This document shows, one piece after another, positions 23,365 through 36,250 of a stretch of DNA of 64,000 nt; the first letter of the stretch is position 1; each line of letters opens with the position of its first letter. Source of the DNA: Scleromitrula shiraiana (lineage: Eukaryota > Ascomycota > Leotiomycetes > Helotiales > Sclerotiniaceae); assembly GCA_028455995.1 (NCBI GenBank), contig JABELC010000001.1, positions 1,290,501 through 1,354,500 of the forward strand, given 5' to 3'. Under the pieces are notes generated by a model that saw nothing but the letters and a program-made list of their open reading frames with translations, made no database searches and was not told the origin of the DNA. The position numbers and the translations under genes are program-made.

Positions 23365-24351
23365 CTCGGTTAAATTAAAATTGAAGCACGCGCCAATTGC
23401 CGAAAACCCTCAAAATCGACGATTTTATACAAAACACCTCTTACGCCGATGTAAATAAATCGATCATTTATTTATAAAATTATTTAAGATATTAAATATA
23501 GATTATTTTTATATTAAAATATCTACTATTAAAATTTAAAGATTAAATAATAATTTTAAAATTTATAATATTTATTTAAATATAAAGTAAAAATCATATA
23601 AAAATACTATAATTTTAAATTAATTTAAATCAAATAAATTATTATATTAAAAAATAATAAAAATATATATAAATATATAAAAAAAAAACTTTTATTTAAT
23701 ATAAATATTATATATATTAAAAATATATAAAAAATATAATATAATAAAATTAAAAAAAGTATATTTAATACTTATAAACATTAAATATCAAGCATTATCA
23801 TATTAATTTTGATTTTTAAAAATCATTAAAATTACTTCAAATTCTTATATATAATAGTTTATATCCTCATAATTACTATATTAAAATATTATTTAATATA
23901 ATTTTGATTTGAATGAATTATTAAGATTTTTAAAGATTTTAAAGAGTTAAAAATACTCTTAAAACTTCGATTTTTCAAGATTATTATATTATATTTTAAT
24001 ATATAATATTTATATCAAATAAAAGTTTTTTTTTCTATATATTCATATATATCTTTATTATTTTCTAATATAATAATTTGCTTGATTTAAATCAAATGAA
24101 AATTATAGTATTTTTATATGATTTTTACTTTATATTTAAATAAATATTATAAATTTTAAAATTATTATTTAATCTTTAAATTTTAATAGTAGATATTTTA
24201 ATATAAAAATAATCTATTTTGAATATCTTAAATAATTCTATAAATAAATAATCGATTTATTTACATCGGCGCAAGAGATGTTTTGTACAAAATCGTCGAT
24301 TTTGAAGCGATTCGCTTATTTTGCGCGTGCTTCAATTTTAATTTGACCGAG
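23365..24351. mobile_element. 987-bp AT-rich inverted-repeat element (MITE-like), TA-flanked
   Basis: The left arm (23365 to about 23747) and the right arm (about 23981 to 24351) are inverted copies of roughly 370-380 bp around a central spacer of about 230 bp. The ends read CTCGGT and ACCGAG, each flanked by TA (23363-23364 and 24352-24353), the target-site duplication typical of Tc1/mariner transposition. Both arms contain AATTAAAATTGAAGCACGCG and ATCGACGATTTT. Many arm-to-arm differences outside one divergent patch are transitions (A/G or C/T), and the interior is extremely AT-rich, as expected after repeat-induced point mutation. There is no transposase ORF, so it would be non-autonomous. 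Its terminal arms are unusually long for a MITE. Confidence 0.8.
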
Positions 24352-24373
24352 TACAGTACTGATTAATCAATCA

Positions 24374-24401
24374 ATCAATCAATCAATATTGATTGATTGA
24401 T
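24374..24401. repeat. AATC/GATT palindrome beside the inverted-repeat element
   Basis: A run of ATCA units turns into TGAT units at a central AATATT, giving a perfect hairpin with 14-bp arms, 22 bp outside the right TA of the mobile element. Confidence 0.8.
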
Positions 24402-24658
24402 ATTAATAGCGCTGATGTAGTAGCCCCCTATTACTGTATTCGAATCAGGGGTTCAAAACCCAATACAGGCACATACATACATACATACATGATATTATAT
24501 AGTACATGATCGATAATGATACATACATATCCAATATGGCACAGGGAGAGAGTGCAGCCGGCATACAGTTCTCACTTACTCCGTTGCAGTGCAATGCATG
24601 GATGAAATAGAAATTGGAAGGACAGGGACATGACATGATGTGAAGGCATGAAGGGGGA

Positions 24659-24674
24659 GGGGGGGGGGGGGGGG
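24659..24674. repeat. Poly-G tract (16 nt)
   Basis: Sixteen consecutive G in intergenic DNA. Confidence 0.9.
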
Positions 24675-25599
24675 TTGGATTGAAGGGAAAGGATGATCAA
24701 TAGATTGGTTATTGATACTGTACTACTGTACATAGCTTGCTTCATTGTACATGTATTGTAGGTAGCAAGTACATAGATGGTACCTACTGTGTCTATGTGT
24801 CTATTTACTAGGTATATACTCGTAGTTTGTATTTGATTGATGTAATCGAATGTGATGATATTTTCGCTCCTCCCTCGTTTGTGCTATATATACAATACAC
24901 AAGCAAGCCTACCTGCGCAGTACGATACGGAAATATTTCCCATGATTTATCCATTCGGAAATCTCAATAATCGTTCGATTTACTCATTCATTCAATCAAT
25001 CAATCAATCAATCAAGCAAGCATCAAAAGGAGGGGGCAAGGAATTCATGAGACCTTGCATGTAGGATGCATTTAGGAATATTCAGGGTGCTTGCTTGGCT
25101 TGCCTTTTCTGTGATTATACTGTAATGTAAGTATGTATGAAAAGCGTATCATCCGTCCCAGTTTATCCATTTACATCCAATACCTTTCTTTACCTTAGCT
25201 ACATACCGTTCCTACCCATCATTATCCCTATCCCTATCCCTATCCCATCCCTATCACCCATCCCCATCTCCCATCTTACCTTTGGCATGGCAGCCATGTA
25301 TGTATGTATGTACGTATGTACGTATGTATGCAAGTCAATCGAACGTGAAGAAGAAATCCCTCCGGTCTCGTGCCTCTGCAAACTTTTCCCTATCCCGGAT
25401 ACACCACCGATACAGTACCGACTCACCGTGAGATGGCGCTGAGTCCAATACAATATCATTCCTTCTAGGTACTGTACAACACATTGGTTCATTGATTCAT
25501 TGATTCATACGATTGAAACTAAGTCAGTACTAATACCTACCTAGACAAGCAGGTACAGTATGTAGGTATACATCTCTTGTTTGTCTGTATGTCTATATG

Positions 25600-25630
<31 letters not shown>

Positions 25631-28600
25631 CAAATCCCAACATGAAGAATCCGAGCCAACCAACAAGAAAAAGGGACGGTGATGAATAAAACTGGATTGA
25701 TCGAACTCGTACACAGTTGGGTGTGGTGGCAACCCACTTACGAGACACGATACCTTTTGCTTTCCTTTTCTCCTACTGTAGTATGATGCAGTCAAGCAGT
25801 GGGAAAAAAGAAGAGAAACAACGTACACCACACCGTAAACTCTGCAACTCTCACTTGTATTCATTCAGCTATTGTAACTAGGAGCGTGCCCACCTCCACC
25901 CACCTTATTAAAAAAAAAATCTATCTATCATGCCTTATTTTGTGAGACTCCGAATCTACAACATAACAAGCAAGCAGTAGGGAGGGTGAGATAATCAATC
26001 AATCAATCAATTTCCCTCTCATCTCGGTAGCAGTATCATATTATATCATATCATATCATGGATGTTATAGTAAATATACTGTAGTATAATATAGTACCGT
26101 AGTACCTAAGGATCTTGATTATCCATCTTTTTCGATTCGATTGGATCTTTTTGTGACATCGTGAGTGACATCCATTCTATCTACTTTTGTATCCCGAAGG
26201 TGTTCCCAGCAAATTAACGGATAACATAACATAGCATCAGCATCCATCCATTTGTTGTTCGCGCCCTCCTTCGCAACCAACCCACCCCCATGCAGATTCG
26301 GCTTGTTCTCTTGGACCGCTTCTAGATAGTTCTATGTTGGTGTAGGTGCAGATGAATCGTAACCATGGTCATATTTTTTCCCTCCTCTACGTACTTACTG
26401 TACTTGTCGTAACATCGAAATAAGACAGACCTCGTTTCGATCTTCCAAGGCGGAATTGCTGCGTGTCTGTATGTGGCTGAGTGATGCTTAGTATAGTTTT
26501 GGTGTGTATGTGCTTTTTGATTGTGATGGAATCAATGAGAAAAAGTTTATGGCCCTGCATGGCTGAAAAGAATCAAACTGAAATGAATAAGAGAAAGAAA
26601 GGATCGTGACCCCGAAATTTCCGATATAAAATGCAGTAGTTAGATGAAAATTTTGAGCTGTAAGAGGTCCACTACCACGTAATAAATCCAAATGGATTCA
26701 TTCGGATATCGTTCGAAAAGTCTAAAAAAATACTGTAAGCTTTTCTCATCCCATCCATTCCTATCGTCCAGTTCTCGACCTTCTGGCTTGCTAAAAACCA
26801 TTCAAAATAGTATAGTGTTGGGCCGGGTACTTTAAGTTTACTGTCATACGCTGCTCCACAAGACTCCGTAGGGCGCTTGGATGTTGCTGCGACTCTTTCC
26901 TCGGATAGGTTACTGGAAATTGGTAAGATTCGATAACTTGCCTGTCCTGGGAGTGTCCCTCTAGGTTTTGGTCCCTTTTTCAACAGGGTGGAGGGGATTA
27001 ATATGACTTAACTTATTTTTTGAGTTGAAAACTTCCTCTTGGTCTACTAAGGTTTCACGCCGGCGCGGAATATAATCCTTGACGAAGATGGAACCTGAGC
27101 CAATAATTTGGAACCAACCGGATACTAAAAGCGGTACAGGAGAATCTAGTGGACCATATTTCTTTAATCTTTGGACTACGTATGTATGCATGCATTATCG
27201 ATAGGCAGGATGATAGGCAAAAGAAACATCATTAATCATTCGGTTGTCGTATCAAGATCAGTTGAATCTCCGAGTATATGCAAGGACATGGTTTCGTGTT
27301 TGTTGGTAATATATCGATAAACCCGCCGATAGTACATACGTAGTGTAGTGTCTAATGAATATGTACTCGTACGCAATGTATACTTGACAAGATATTTCAG
27401 CTGTATCTGTTATGTATGGCAATATGCAAACAACGGTCGGATGCAGCACACCAAACCGGAGACGAGATTGTAGATATGGATAAATTGGCGGTAATCCTTG
27501 TTTTTGATCCGCAGTCACTCTCCGAGGCATCGTCTAGGATATTTGAGAAATTGAAATACTGAGCCTCCACGGCCTCTTTTTTGCATATGATGGAAGATTG
27601 TGAGGGGGGGGGGTGGTGAATTACGGTTGTAATTGATTCAGATGCTGACCCTGCTGATGTCTTTTTAGATTATGATGCTTGCGATTATTGACAGATCGTT
27701 ATGAATGGTAAACGCTCGGGCGATGACCCAAATAAGGATTGAAATGTTAAGAGTCGTCGTCACTCTAACTGTTTAAGTCTCAGTCAGTAAGAAAGTGAGA
27801 ATACGATGGTGAACGCCGCATGTAAATCTCGAATTAGCATCGGGTCTTGAACCAACATGTATGTACTGAGCCGTCAGCCATACGTTCCACAAGCTTTAAG
27901 TCCTACCCTACCTTGATACTAATCTCATGGTGCGGCCTAGGGATGTTCAAGTGGGCAAGAGTAATGTAACACGATGGGTCGTTCAGAGAACACATCACAT
28001 AAATCAGTAAAGTAATTATTAGTTCAACTTGCCTTACCATGTTTTGTCTCGCCCTGGTCCAAGATTTTTGGACCGAACAGAATAATGCAAGCGTCTGCAA
28101 CGGTGCGAAAGCCGAATATGTATTTGTTGTAATAATATTTGATGATCGGCTCCATCGGCGAACGGGGGGGATGAATGAAAGTTTCAAAAGAATTTCGCAT
28201 GTGGCAGGATGACCAAAGCGTAAATTGATGCGTTGCCGCTACCTTAGAGGCCAACCAACATCACAACGAAGCTCGAACCAGCCAGAAACAAGGCCGTCTA
28301 TAGTGAGAAGTACAGTGGTAGTTACCTGATGATCATAATACTGAGTAATGCCCTCCCTACCTAGCACGGGTAATCATAGACACTCCTCCTTACTATTTTT
28401 TTCTTACTTGCCTAACAAACTAAAATTGAAGGATGGCCAGGCTTGCTAGGACTGATAATGCGCATCTATAAGTCATCCAATAAAATCTCTCTCAAATTGA
28501 AATCCAGAGTAATCCCGTTGATTGGTCTTTGTGTTGAGCATAATCAATCAGAATCAGAAATTGAAGCTTACATACATACCGATACATCCAACGCGGCGCT

Positions 28601-31600
28601 ACTGATGATTGCATCAACCAAGCAATGTATCAACTTCCTCAAAAAAAAGTTTGTGCCTGCTTTGATTTCACAGGGGAGGTATTCCTTTTCAACGAAATGA
28701 ACCTTGCTACACGATGGTATGGTATGGTATGGTATGGGGACCCAGCCTTGTCAGGACCTCAAAGGTATAGTTAACTACAGGGAAGAAAAAATCCAAAATT
28801 TTTCTTCTTCCCTTTTTCTGGATGATCGGATAGTGCGAAGCGAGGGCGGGCGAAAAGGTGGGTTGTACCAATACGGGGTGGATGCCCCAACTGCTTATGA
28901 TCCATCATCCATGAAGAAGTTGTAAAATGTTCTAGGTTTTTTCGATCGTTTTAATTGTTTGGAATTTTTGCCAATTTTTAGTAACTTTTCCTAGAAACAT
29001 GATTGACAAAGTTTGACAATTTAGAAAGAGGGGCAAATCTCTCGAGGCTCGAGGGAGACTCCCGTAAGGTAAGGGATATGAAGTGACACATGTGGTGTTA
29101 GATATTCTCCTTTGTTATTCTTTTGCTAATATGGAAAGTAAGTCAACTATTGATCATTATTAGTCTTACCTAGATAGGTAGTATACGTAGTAAAAATACG
29201 AACAACTGAGTTAGTACACTACATGGATAATCTTTTCTTAGCTGCAATATCGGTTTCCAAGGGCCCGGCTCATACCTAACTTAAGTCTTAAACTATACTA
29301 GGGTTATTGCGGGGTGGAATGCGTGGATGCATTATCGTCCAACATTATTTATATCGAAAATTCTTTTTTCTTTCCATCAAAGTTGGAATGTCCATCCTCC
29401 CATCCATATACGTACAGCATAGAGAAAAGGATGAAGAGATCTTGGCTTTCATTCCGAGGCTGGTTATGATTTGTAAGTTGTAGCTTATCCTGACCATAAA
29501 TCGTGGAATTATTGTATATTAAATTCCACCAAAGAGTAAATCCGTGTTTATGCTTCATCTTCCACTTGCAAAACATCTTGTGTCGTTATAATCTCTTTCG
29601 GATATGAAATCTCCATTATCATTCTTTGAAGAATTCCAAAGCTCGTAAAGCTCGGATGATGAAGGGGTAATTTACTCCCCACCCTCATTAGGACAAACAA
29701 ATGCTTGTTAAAGACTATTTTTCAAAAGATAACTAGTAAGTTAGACCTACTTAGTACTAAATCATCATCAACATCGAAAATACATAGTGTGTCTACCAAC
29801 TATTACTACCTAGCATGGGTCTAAAACGTTTTTCATCATTCTTCCATCTCGGGGTGTACCTAGTTTAAGTATGGCTTAGGAGATCTGCCTGCCATATGCC
29901 GGTCTTAGCTATTTTCTCACCCACCTTGGACATGCATGCAATTGTGCTTGTGCTTGTGCTTGTGCTTGCAGACTCATTTGATATTGATAATCAGATTATC
30001 ATTATCCATTATCCATTATCCATTATTTATTATCATTATTATTATCATGCTGCTTTGGCTTTTTAGGCGTCGAATTGCATGGGCATAAATTGGGGGTGAG
30101 ATGAGAATTCTGCCAACAATCAAGATTACTTTTCTTGAACATCATCATATCCGCACCCGGTCGGTCTAACGTGCCCATAAGTTTGACGCCTGATCTTAAG
30201 TTAGAAAGAAAAGCGTATGTAAAAGTGTTGTAAGATCATCTTTGACCGTCTGACGATCTGTACCACCAACTTTTACTACAAGTCCACAACTTACTAGGTA
30301 GTACTAGTTAGACGAAACCTACTCCATTCGTACAGTACTCAGGCAGTATGATCTATGAATAAAAGTACCTAATGAATGAATGAATCTTAGATCGTATTGT
30401 TTAGGAATTGGTCCCCCTGTTTCTAGATGATTTGTGGCTCGTAGTTTCACAAACAGGCTTTCGTTGTGTTTCGTGACAATTTATTTCTTGGTCATAGTGG
30501 CTGATTTAGCCATGGTCCCACACCTTCCGCCGCCGTCAAAAGTTTCGTTTTTTCCTCTTCAAGGTCCTTCCAGGGTTACTTCGAGCATAGCGCGTGTGGT
30601 GCAAATAATAAGGCGAGGCGTTACCATCTTTAGATCATTTAGTTTACTCGAAGAATCTACGGTACGGATCTAGGTTTTGTATGTGGAGTACCTGGTAATA
30701 CCTAGGTACTGTTCCTCCTGCATCATTCAGTATTCGTAAACAACCAACATGAAATCCTTTCTACCTGATCTTACCGATCTACATCCTTCACATTTTACGC
30801 CTTCTTAATGGAATGGGTAGGCAATTAATGATGGGCCGAGAATTTGACCAAGTTCTCCATTTTAAACTTTGTGCGCTACATAGATACTCTAGTAGTTCGA
30901 GCCTAAAGCAGAGAGAAAGAACCTTGGAATGAGAAATTTCATCTAAGAAGGACGGCGCTCTCCTGCACCAGTACGGGGACATTACATTTTTGGCCTAGAT
31001 TTATATAAGATACTTTATTACTACTACATACAAACTGTACCTACGTACTCCACCGTCTCAAAAATAGTGATTGGCAAATGACATTTAGCGTTTCTAAATG
31101 GCTGGTCTCCTTGATATTAACACCCTTGAAAAATGCAATCCATCCCACCCTTGCGCTGATGCAAGCTGACCGCCTTTCTCGCTTTTCTCCTCGCAAAAGC
31201 AAGCTTCGCCTCTTTAGGAAGTTGATTCATCCGTTGACACACATCTCTTTGATCGTCGCACACCGGAAGGTGAAGGAGCGTATCCAGCCGCGGGATGTAG
31301 CCTCCCCTTGTTCGCCCTTGTACCGCTGGCTGTCGAACCTGCACATGTTGCAAGCCAGGGGCTTTGACTTTGACCGCCAACAAAGCCCTTGGTGTTTAGT
31401 ATCCCCAGAAGCTCAGACCCGGTAAATTCCCTACGATTTAGCCATATGACACAGACGACGACGGTAAGTCACTTGCATGGTGGCCTTCATATTTGTACTG
31501 CCGATATTTAGTCCTCACATGGAAGATTGGGTAGATCCCCTTCTCATAATCTAAATGTTCAGCATTCTTTAGCTTTAATCATATCAAGGCTATGATCCCT

Positions 31601-31743
31601 CCACAAGTACTAACGTCCAGTTGACGTTAATATTTCTTTCCAGCCTCCCCTTTCAACTTGTTTACTCTCTCATTTCTCAGTCTTCTCTGGTTCTATCTAT
31701 CTACACCTTCGAGTATACATCACTCTACAGAAGAATACATAAT

Positions 31744-32952
31744 ATGGATTCAGGTTATATGACCGCCACCCATGAGGCAAACATGATGGGCTATAGTAAT
31801 GTCGACATGCTTCTGGAAGATGTTTCGAGACGAATGGCACAAACCAACCAACAACCTCGATGTCGATTATCAATACCAACCGGGCAAAGGGCCATGGCAC
31901 CAATGCGCATCACCAAGCCAAGTAGTACAAGCAATAGCCCACGAGGATCTACGGCAATATATCGACGGAAAACTGTCATGTCTGATAGTTCGTATCGACA
32001 AAGGATGGCCATGATTGACCAACAAATGATGGTTTCAAATGGATGGGGTTTAAGTGATAGTGTTCAGATGCCAACGAGATCTCACCGTCCTATGAGTTGG
32101 CACCCATCTTCGCAAATGGCTCAGCCAATGTACCAACCAACACAACCTTCACCTGCATTTGCAATTCAGCAAGACTATCAGAATTTTGATGTACATACAC
32201 CGGCTGTATATTCTGGATATACCTCGCCAGCATCAAGCTTCTCTCCCATGTCGATGCCATTCAGCGAGAATGACCATTCCTTCCAATATGCCCCTACTTC
32301 ATATCCTTTTAGCAAGACATTCACACCCGATCATACCACGATGGATGATCCCATGTTGGCTGTACAAACGCCATTATTAAACAACAACCAAGACCCTTCA
32401 ATGTATTCTCATTTTGATTGGAACCACTTCGCCGTGAATGGATTCGAAGATTCGACTGCCCCTCCAACTCCTGATAACTTCTTACCTATTCAACATCCTG
32501 AGCCTTCTTTTACCGCTGAAGAAGCAATCCCTTATCATCCACTATCAGAAGATGAGCCGGAAGGCGAGGAACTTATTGGCATGGGACTATACGATACTCC
32601 CGACAATAGTAAATCATCCCTCTCTGACCCACATCTTGACAACTACCGAATCATGTCGCAACTTTTGGGTCCTACATTTCGCCGACCAGAACCAGTTGGA
32701 AAAGGTCTAAAGCTAGAAGAGACATGGCAGCCTCCAGTTTCAAAGGATGAAGAGGAGGACGAAGAGGAAGATGGGGAAGGAGAAGATGAGGAGGAGGGGG
32801 AGGAAGAGGAGGAGGAGGAGGAGGAGGAGGAAGCTGTTCCAGTATCTATCTCCAAGGTTGGAGCTACAGATACCACAAATTACGTATCTGGAAATACGCA
32901 AAACTATCCAATATTCAACGCTCCAAATTACGGTGGCGCAGGCTGGATTTAA
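31744..32952 (+). CDS. Conserved fungal acidic-tail protein of unknown function
   Basis: A single exon of 402 aa; I do not recognise a named family. It is Met-, Gln-, Pro- and Ser-rich and largely disordered, with no membrane segment or signal peptide. A short ordered block near residues 280-325 (GMGLYDTPDN, then IMSQLLGPTF and GKGLKLEETWQPP) looks like a conserved motif, since it stands out from the low-complexity background. Right after it comes an almost pure Glu/Asp run (about residues 336-365, from a GAGGAGGAA repeat), and the protein ends in GGAGWI. A nuclear or regulatory role would fit the composition and the very long gene-free upstream region, but that is inference. The ATG at 31744 is preferred to upstream non-ATG extensions because the protein-like composition begins there. 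Confidence 0.75.
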   Translation: MDSGYMTATHEANMMGYSNVDMLLEDVSRRMAQTNQQPRCRLSIPTGQRAMAPMRITKPSSTSNSPRGSTAIYRRKTVMSDSSYRQRMAMIDQQMMVSNGWGLSDSVQMPTRSHRPMSWHPSSQMAQPMYQPTQPSPAFAIQQDYQNFDVHTPAVYSGYTSPASSFSPMSMPFSENDHSFQYAPTSYPFSKTFTPDHTTMDDPMLAVQTPLLNNNQDPSMYSHFDWNHFAVNGFEDSTAPPTPDNFLPIQHPEPSFTAEEAIPYHPLSEDEPEGEELIGMGLYDTPDNSKSSLSDPHLDNYRIMSQLLGPTFRRPEPVGKGLKLEETWQPPVSKDEEEDEEEDGEGEDEEEGEEEEEEEEEEEAVPVSISKVGATDTTNYVSGNTQNYPIFNAPNYGGAGWI

Positions 32953-33495
32953 AATTGGGGATATTACATCTCTAGGTGGGATAAAATGGATTTTTTGGGT
33001 TATGCATATCACGGGTTAACATTTGATATTTGATTTATTAGCGATGGAGTTGGTTGGATATATGATATGCCTGGTATGGTTACAATAGGTCAGCGATGAC
33101 TGGGTTTGGATTGAGTATCTAAGGATAGGCTCAATATTATAGTATGAATTGGATCACTGTTAAACATTTATATCATGTTTAAGAACAAAAGCTGGATAGT
33201 GGTTGTATATAGATATAACATAAGAAATATTAAACAAACAATTAATAAAATCAGAGACTACATCTTCCCACTATGATGATTGACAAGAGACAAAACATTG
33301 AAGACAAGAATGTATGTAATTTGGACTCCAAAGTCGCTGTTCTAGACAAAATCTCAAGCCACACTAAAATTCTCGGCTCCCTCACATGGCTCACGCAGCC
33401 TCAAATGCTTGGCATCACCTCGAAAATTCCAAGGTTCTTAATAGGCCTAATAGGAAAGAAAAAAAAAATATTACGACGATAACTTCGAACGAACA
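32953..33495. other. Intergenic between the acidic-tail gene and LAS1
   Basis: AT-rich. Holds the 3' UTR of one gene and the promoter of the next, both on the + strand. Nothing else seen. Confidence 0.5.
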
Positions 33496-34471
33496 ATGGT
33501 TCAATATGTGATAACTCCCTGGCGCACGCGTCAAGACCTTCTCCAGGTTCGCGCAAAGCTTTATCAAGACGAATCTAAACCCATAAATAATCTCCATCGT
33601 CAACAAGCTGTATCTCTTGTATCCGTATGGATGCAACGAGGAAACTGTCCGCACCTTGTCGAGTCAACTGCTATTATCACATCTGCTATCCTGAACGATG
33701 TGCCTGGTAACTCATCATATTGTGTGCGCGCTGCCTACTCTGCAGCTTTCTGTCGGTATGCAAAAGCTTCTTTTCGGATAAGAGAGTTGTTTAATTTAAT
33801 TCATGCTCAATAGCTTTGTGACGGGACTTCTAGATAGTCATCAGGACAAACGACGCAAATCGAGTATGTACAGTATTGCGAAAACACTTGGACTTCCAGC
33901 AACATACGTCGAGTTACGACATCAAGCTACTCACGAAGAGTTACCATCTCTACCTAAATTGCGAATTGCGGCTCGAAAGGCACTAAAGTGGATTTGGGAT
34001 TTCTATTGGCGGGATTTATCTATTGATTCAACAGAAGAAGGCGAGGGCGATAAGGAAGAAGATAATTGTAAGACGAGTGTACGCAAGCTTCTAAATAAAG
34101 AGAATGGAAAGGACAATATGAGAATATTAAAGAAATACGACCGCGATGATATTTTAAGTGCATTGGACGAAGTAGAAGAAGAATTGGAAGATCCGACCAT
34201 GTTGCTACGGGCTTTGAAGTTACGACAAGAGATATACGAATTAGAGGATACCAAATCAGCGAGGACATCTCCAGGACCTAGCAACCGGACGGAAAATCTC
34301 GATACATTTAGAGCTGAAATGCTGAAGATGGAAGATGAACTGGGTGATGAAGAAGATATTCCATCTAAACCTCAATCGGATCTGGAATCAGAAACTGTGG
34401 GAAATGCTGGGAAGAGTGGTTGGACAAAATGGGAAGGACCTTGGATTTCCAAACCGATTGGGGTAGTTTGA
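33496..34471 (+). CDS. LAS1: Las1 pre-rRNA processing nuclease
   Basis: Two exons, 33496-33755 and 33814-34471 (305 aa). Las1, with the Grc3 kinase, cleaves the ITS2 spacer of pre-rRNA in the nucleolus during 60S ribosome maturation. The N-terminus (VQYVITPWRTRQDLLQVRA) and the block RHQATHEELPSLPKLRIAA match the family. RHQATH supplies the R-x4-H catalytic motif of HEPN nucleases at about residues 122-127, followed by ALKWIWDFYW. A charged, coiled-coil-like middle (KKYDRDDILSALDEVEEEL) ends in GWTKWEGPWISKPIGVV, a typical fungal Las1 C-terminus. At 305 aa it is shorter than the budding-yeast protein. The 58-nt intron has a GTATGC donor and CAATAG acceptor. Confidence 0.88.
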
Positions 34472-36083
34472 GGTACGAATACAACCTGTTGTTCCTGTAG
34501 TACTGGAACCTTTTTATCATACCAGACCGGTAACAGCATCATCGAGAGATCTTGACGTCGCTCGTCCCATTTATCTTGGGATTTCCTTTGAGTACTGTAC
34601 TTGGGGAAGACCAAATGTGTGCCCAGTGTGGTTCTACTTACGTGGTAGGTACCATAATTTATGTGATTCCGACGACTCAAGAAGTAAAATCGAGATCTGT
34701 GGTACTAGATTCCGGCAACAAAGATTTCTCGAATTAACTTCCTACGTATGTAATATAGTTGCTATACCTTATCTTCGCGTCTAGTAGGCGATTTCGAGAC
34801 ACTTAACAACTAAGAACTAAGAACCCACAAGCATCATGTAGGCCGCCGCTATACACTCTTTCTACCATCAGGTTTTTAGGCCAAAAGTATAATGCAAACA
34901 TTCCAAATACTTAATGTTAGCTCATCGAGTGTGGGTGCGCCGAAACTTGTCGTGTTCCCTTAGATTTAATAGAATTGGAGTGTATCTTGGTCCACATCGA
35001 ACGAAGAGAGTATCAAGTTCTGATAACATAGACGATATGCATTCCGGCGAGAGCTTGATTCTGATACTTTTCCCTCTGCAGGATTAGAGCTTCAGAAATA
35101 CACCTGGGAAATTTGCAACAACGCGAGTTGAGCACTCCGTCTGTATGATATTTTTGGCGTGTTCCTCTGGCTCTTGGAGTGATATATACTGATAATGGAT
35201 AAGGGATATCTGGAGACTTAAATTCCATTCCAGGCCTAGCCATAACCCTATCATGTCCGAATTTCTCTCACCCAAGTGGCACGTACCAATAGCTATGTCG
35301 TGGGCATGTCGTGGGCAAACCAAAAGCTGGGGCGAAACAAGTTTCCTAGTCAATCTGAACATGTTAATACTTATATATATCAAATGACTCTCAATGTCTG
35401 ATTGTGCAATGCAGATCTTGAATGGGTCTTTTTATTCCAACTTGCTTCTAGATTTTATATATATAATATAAAATGTATTTAAACACTTTTTAGATCAATG
35501 GAATTTAAATGTATCTCCTTTCTCTAGGCAAATTGGCGAGGTTCTCGTCAGATATGAAATTCGATCAAAACATGTTCATTCCACCTCATTGATTGCCCCG
35601 AGGTCAAGTTGTATTTATTGCCTATCTGGATAGTTTCATTGCTCAACATCCTTCTGAAATGTTAGTCATAGACAGCTACAATTTTATTGCATATCTGCAT
35701 GTTCTACCGTTCGCAGCCCGCTCCAGTAACTTTCTTTATCCCCTATAGGTTCTAAGCACCACCCAGTCCTATATTCAATGCTCAACAGCAACAGGTAAAT
35801 ACACGCCGTATGATCGGCATACATACGTCCCTATATCTTGCCTCATGATCCCAGACCGATTCAGCGATATGCAATAGAACAATCAGTCTAACATCCCCAA
35901 TTTGGCCATGTTTAGAAGTCCATACAAAGACATATATTGGCATTATCTGATTACGATTTTAGGAGCGAACTGGACGATAACCATGAAAGCCTCCTTTCTC
36001 ACCTATCCCAAGAACCACTCCTATATAAATCCATAACAATCACAAGCTAAAACAATACACGTCCCTTCACTTCATACACCCCA

Positions 36084-36105
36084 CCCCCCCCCCCCCCCCC
36101 CCCCC
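36084..36105. repeat. Poly-C tract (22 nt)
   Basis: The longest homopolymer in the window, 22 C. Its true length is uncertain in any assembly. Confidence 0.9.
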
Positions 36106-36212
36106 TATTTTAAACCCAAATCAATAGAATAACATCAAGCCGAATTGCTTATTGCATATCTGCGTTCTCATCCATCTATTTATACTCAGAATCACCCAAG
36201 TCGGCCTCAAAC

Positions 36213-36250
36213 AGCGATAACGATAACGATAACGATAACGATAACGATAA
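36213..36250. repeat. CGATAA hexamer array
   Basis: Six tandem CGATAA units. GATA is the core site of fungal GATA-type regulators, but here it is probably just a microsatellite. Confidence 0.85.

Larger units (their letters stand above)
24352..31743. other. Gene desert upstream of the acidic fungal protein gene
   Basis: About 7.4 kb without a supportable protein or RNA gene. Short tandem repeats are scattered through it: ACAT (24470-24490), CCCTAT (25215-25245), TGTA/CGTA (25295-25330), GTAT (25600-25630), TGCTTG (29942-29970). GTACCTAGGTA- and TACTGTAC-like words recur. Open frames are short and compositionally ordinary. The last 1-2 kb probably holds the promoter and 5' leader of the gene at 31744. 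A non-coding transcript cannot be excluded from sequence alone. Confidence 0.5.

Noticed and set aside
24440..24470. GGGGTTCAAAACCC resembling a tRNA T arm
   Set aside because: Only three stem pairs form and no D or anticodon arm lies at the right distance.
31078..31425. 115-codon plus-strand ORF
   Set aside because: No domain, ordinary composition, and it lies in the probable promoter or leader of the gene at 31744.
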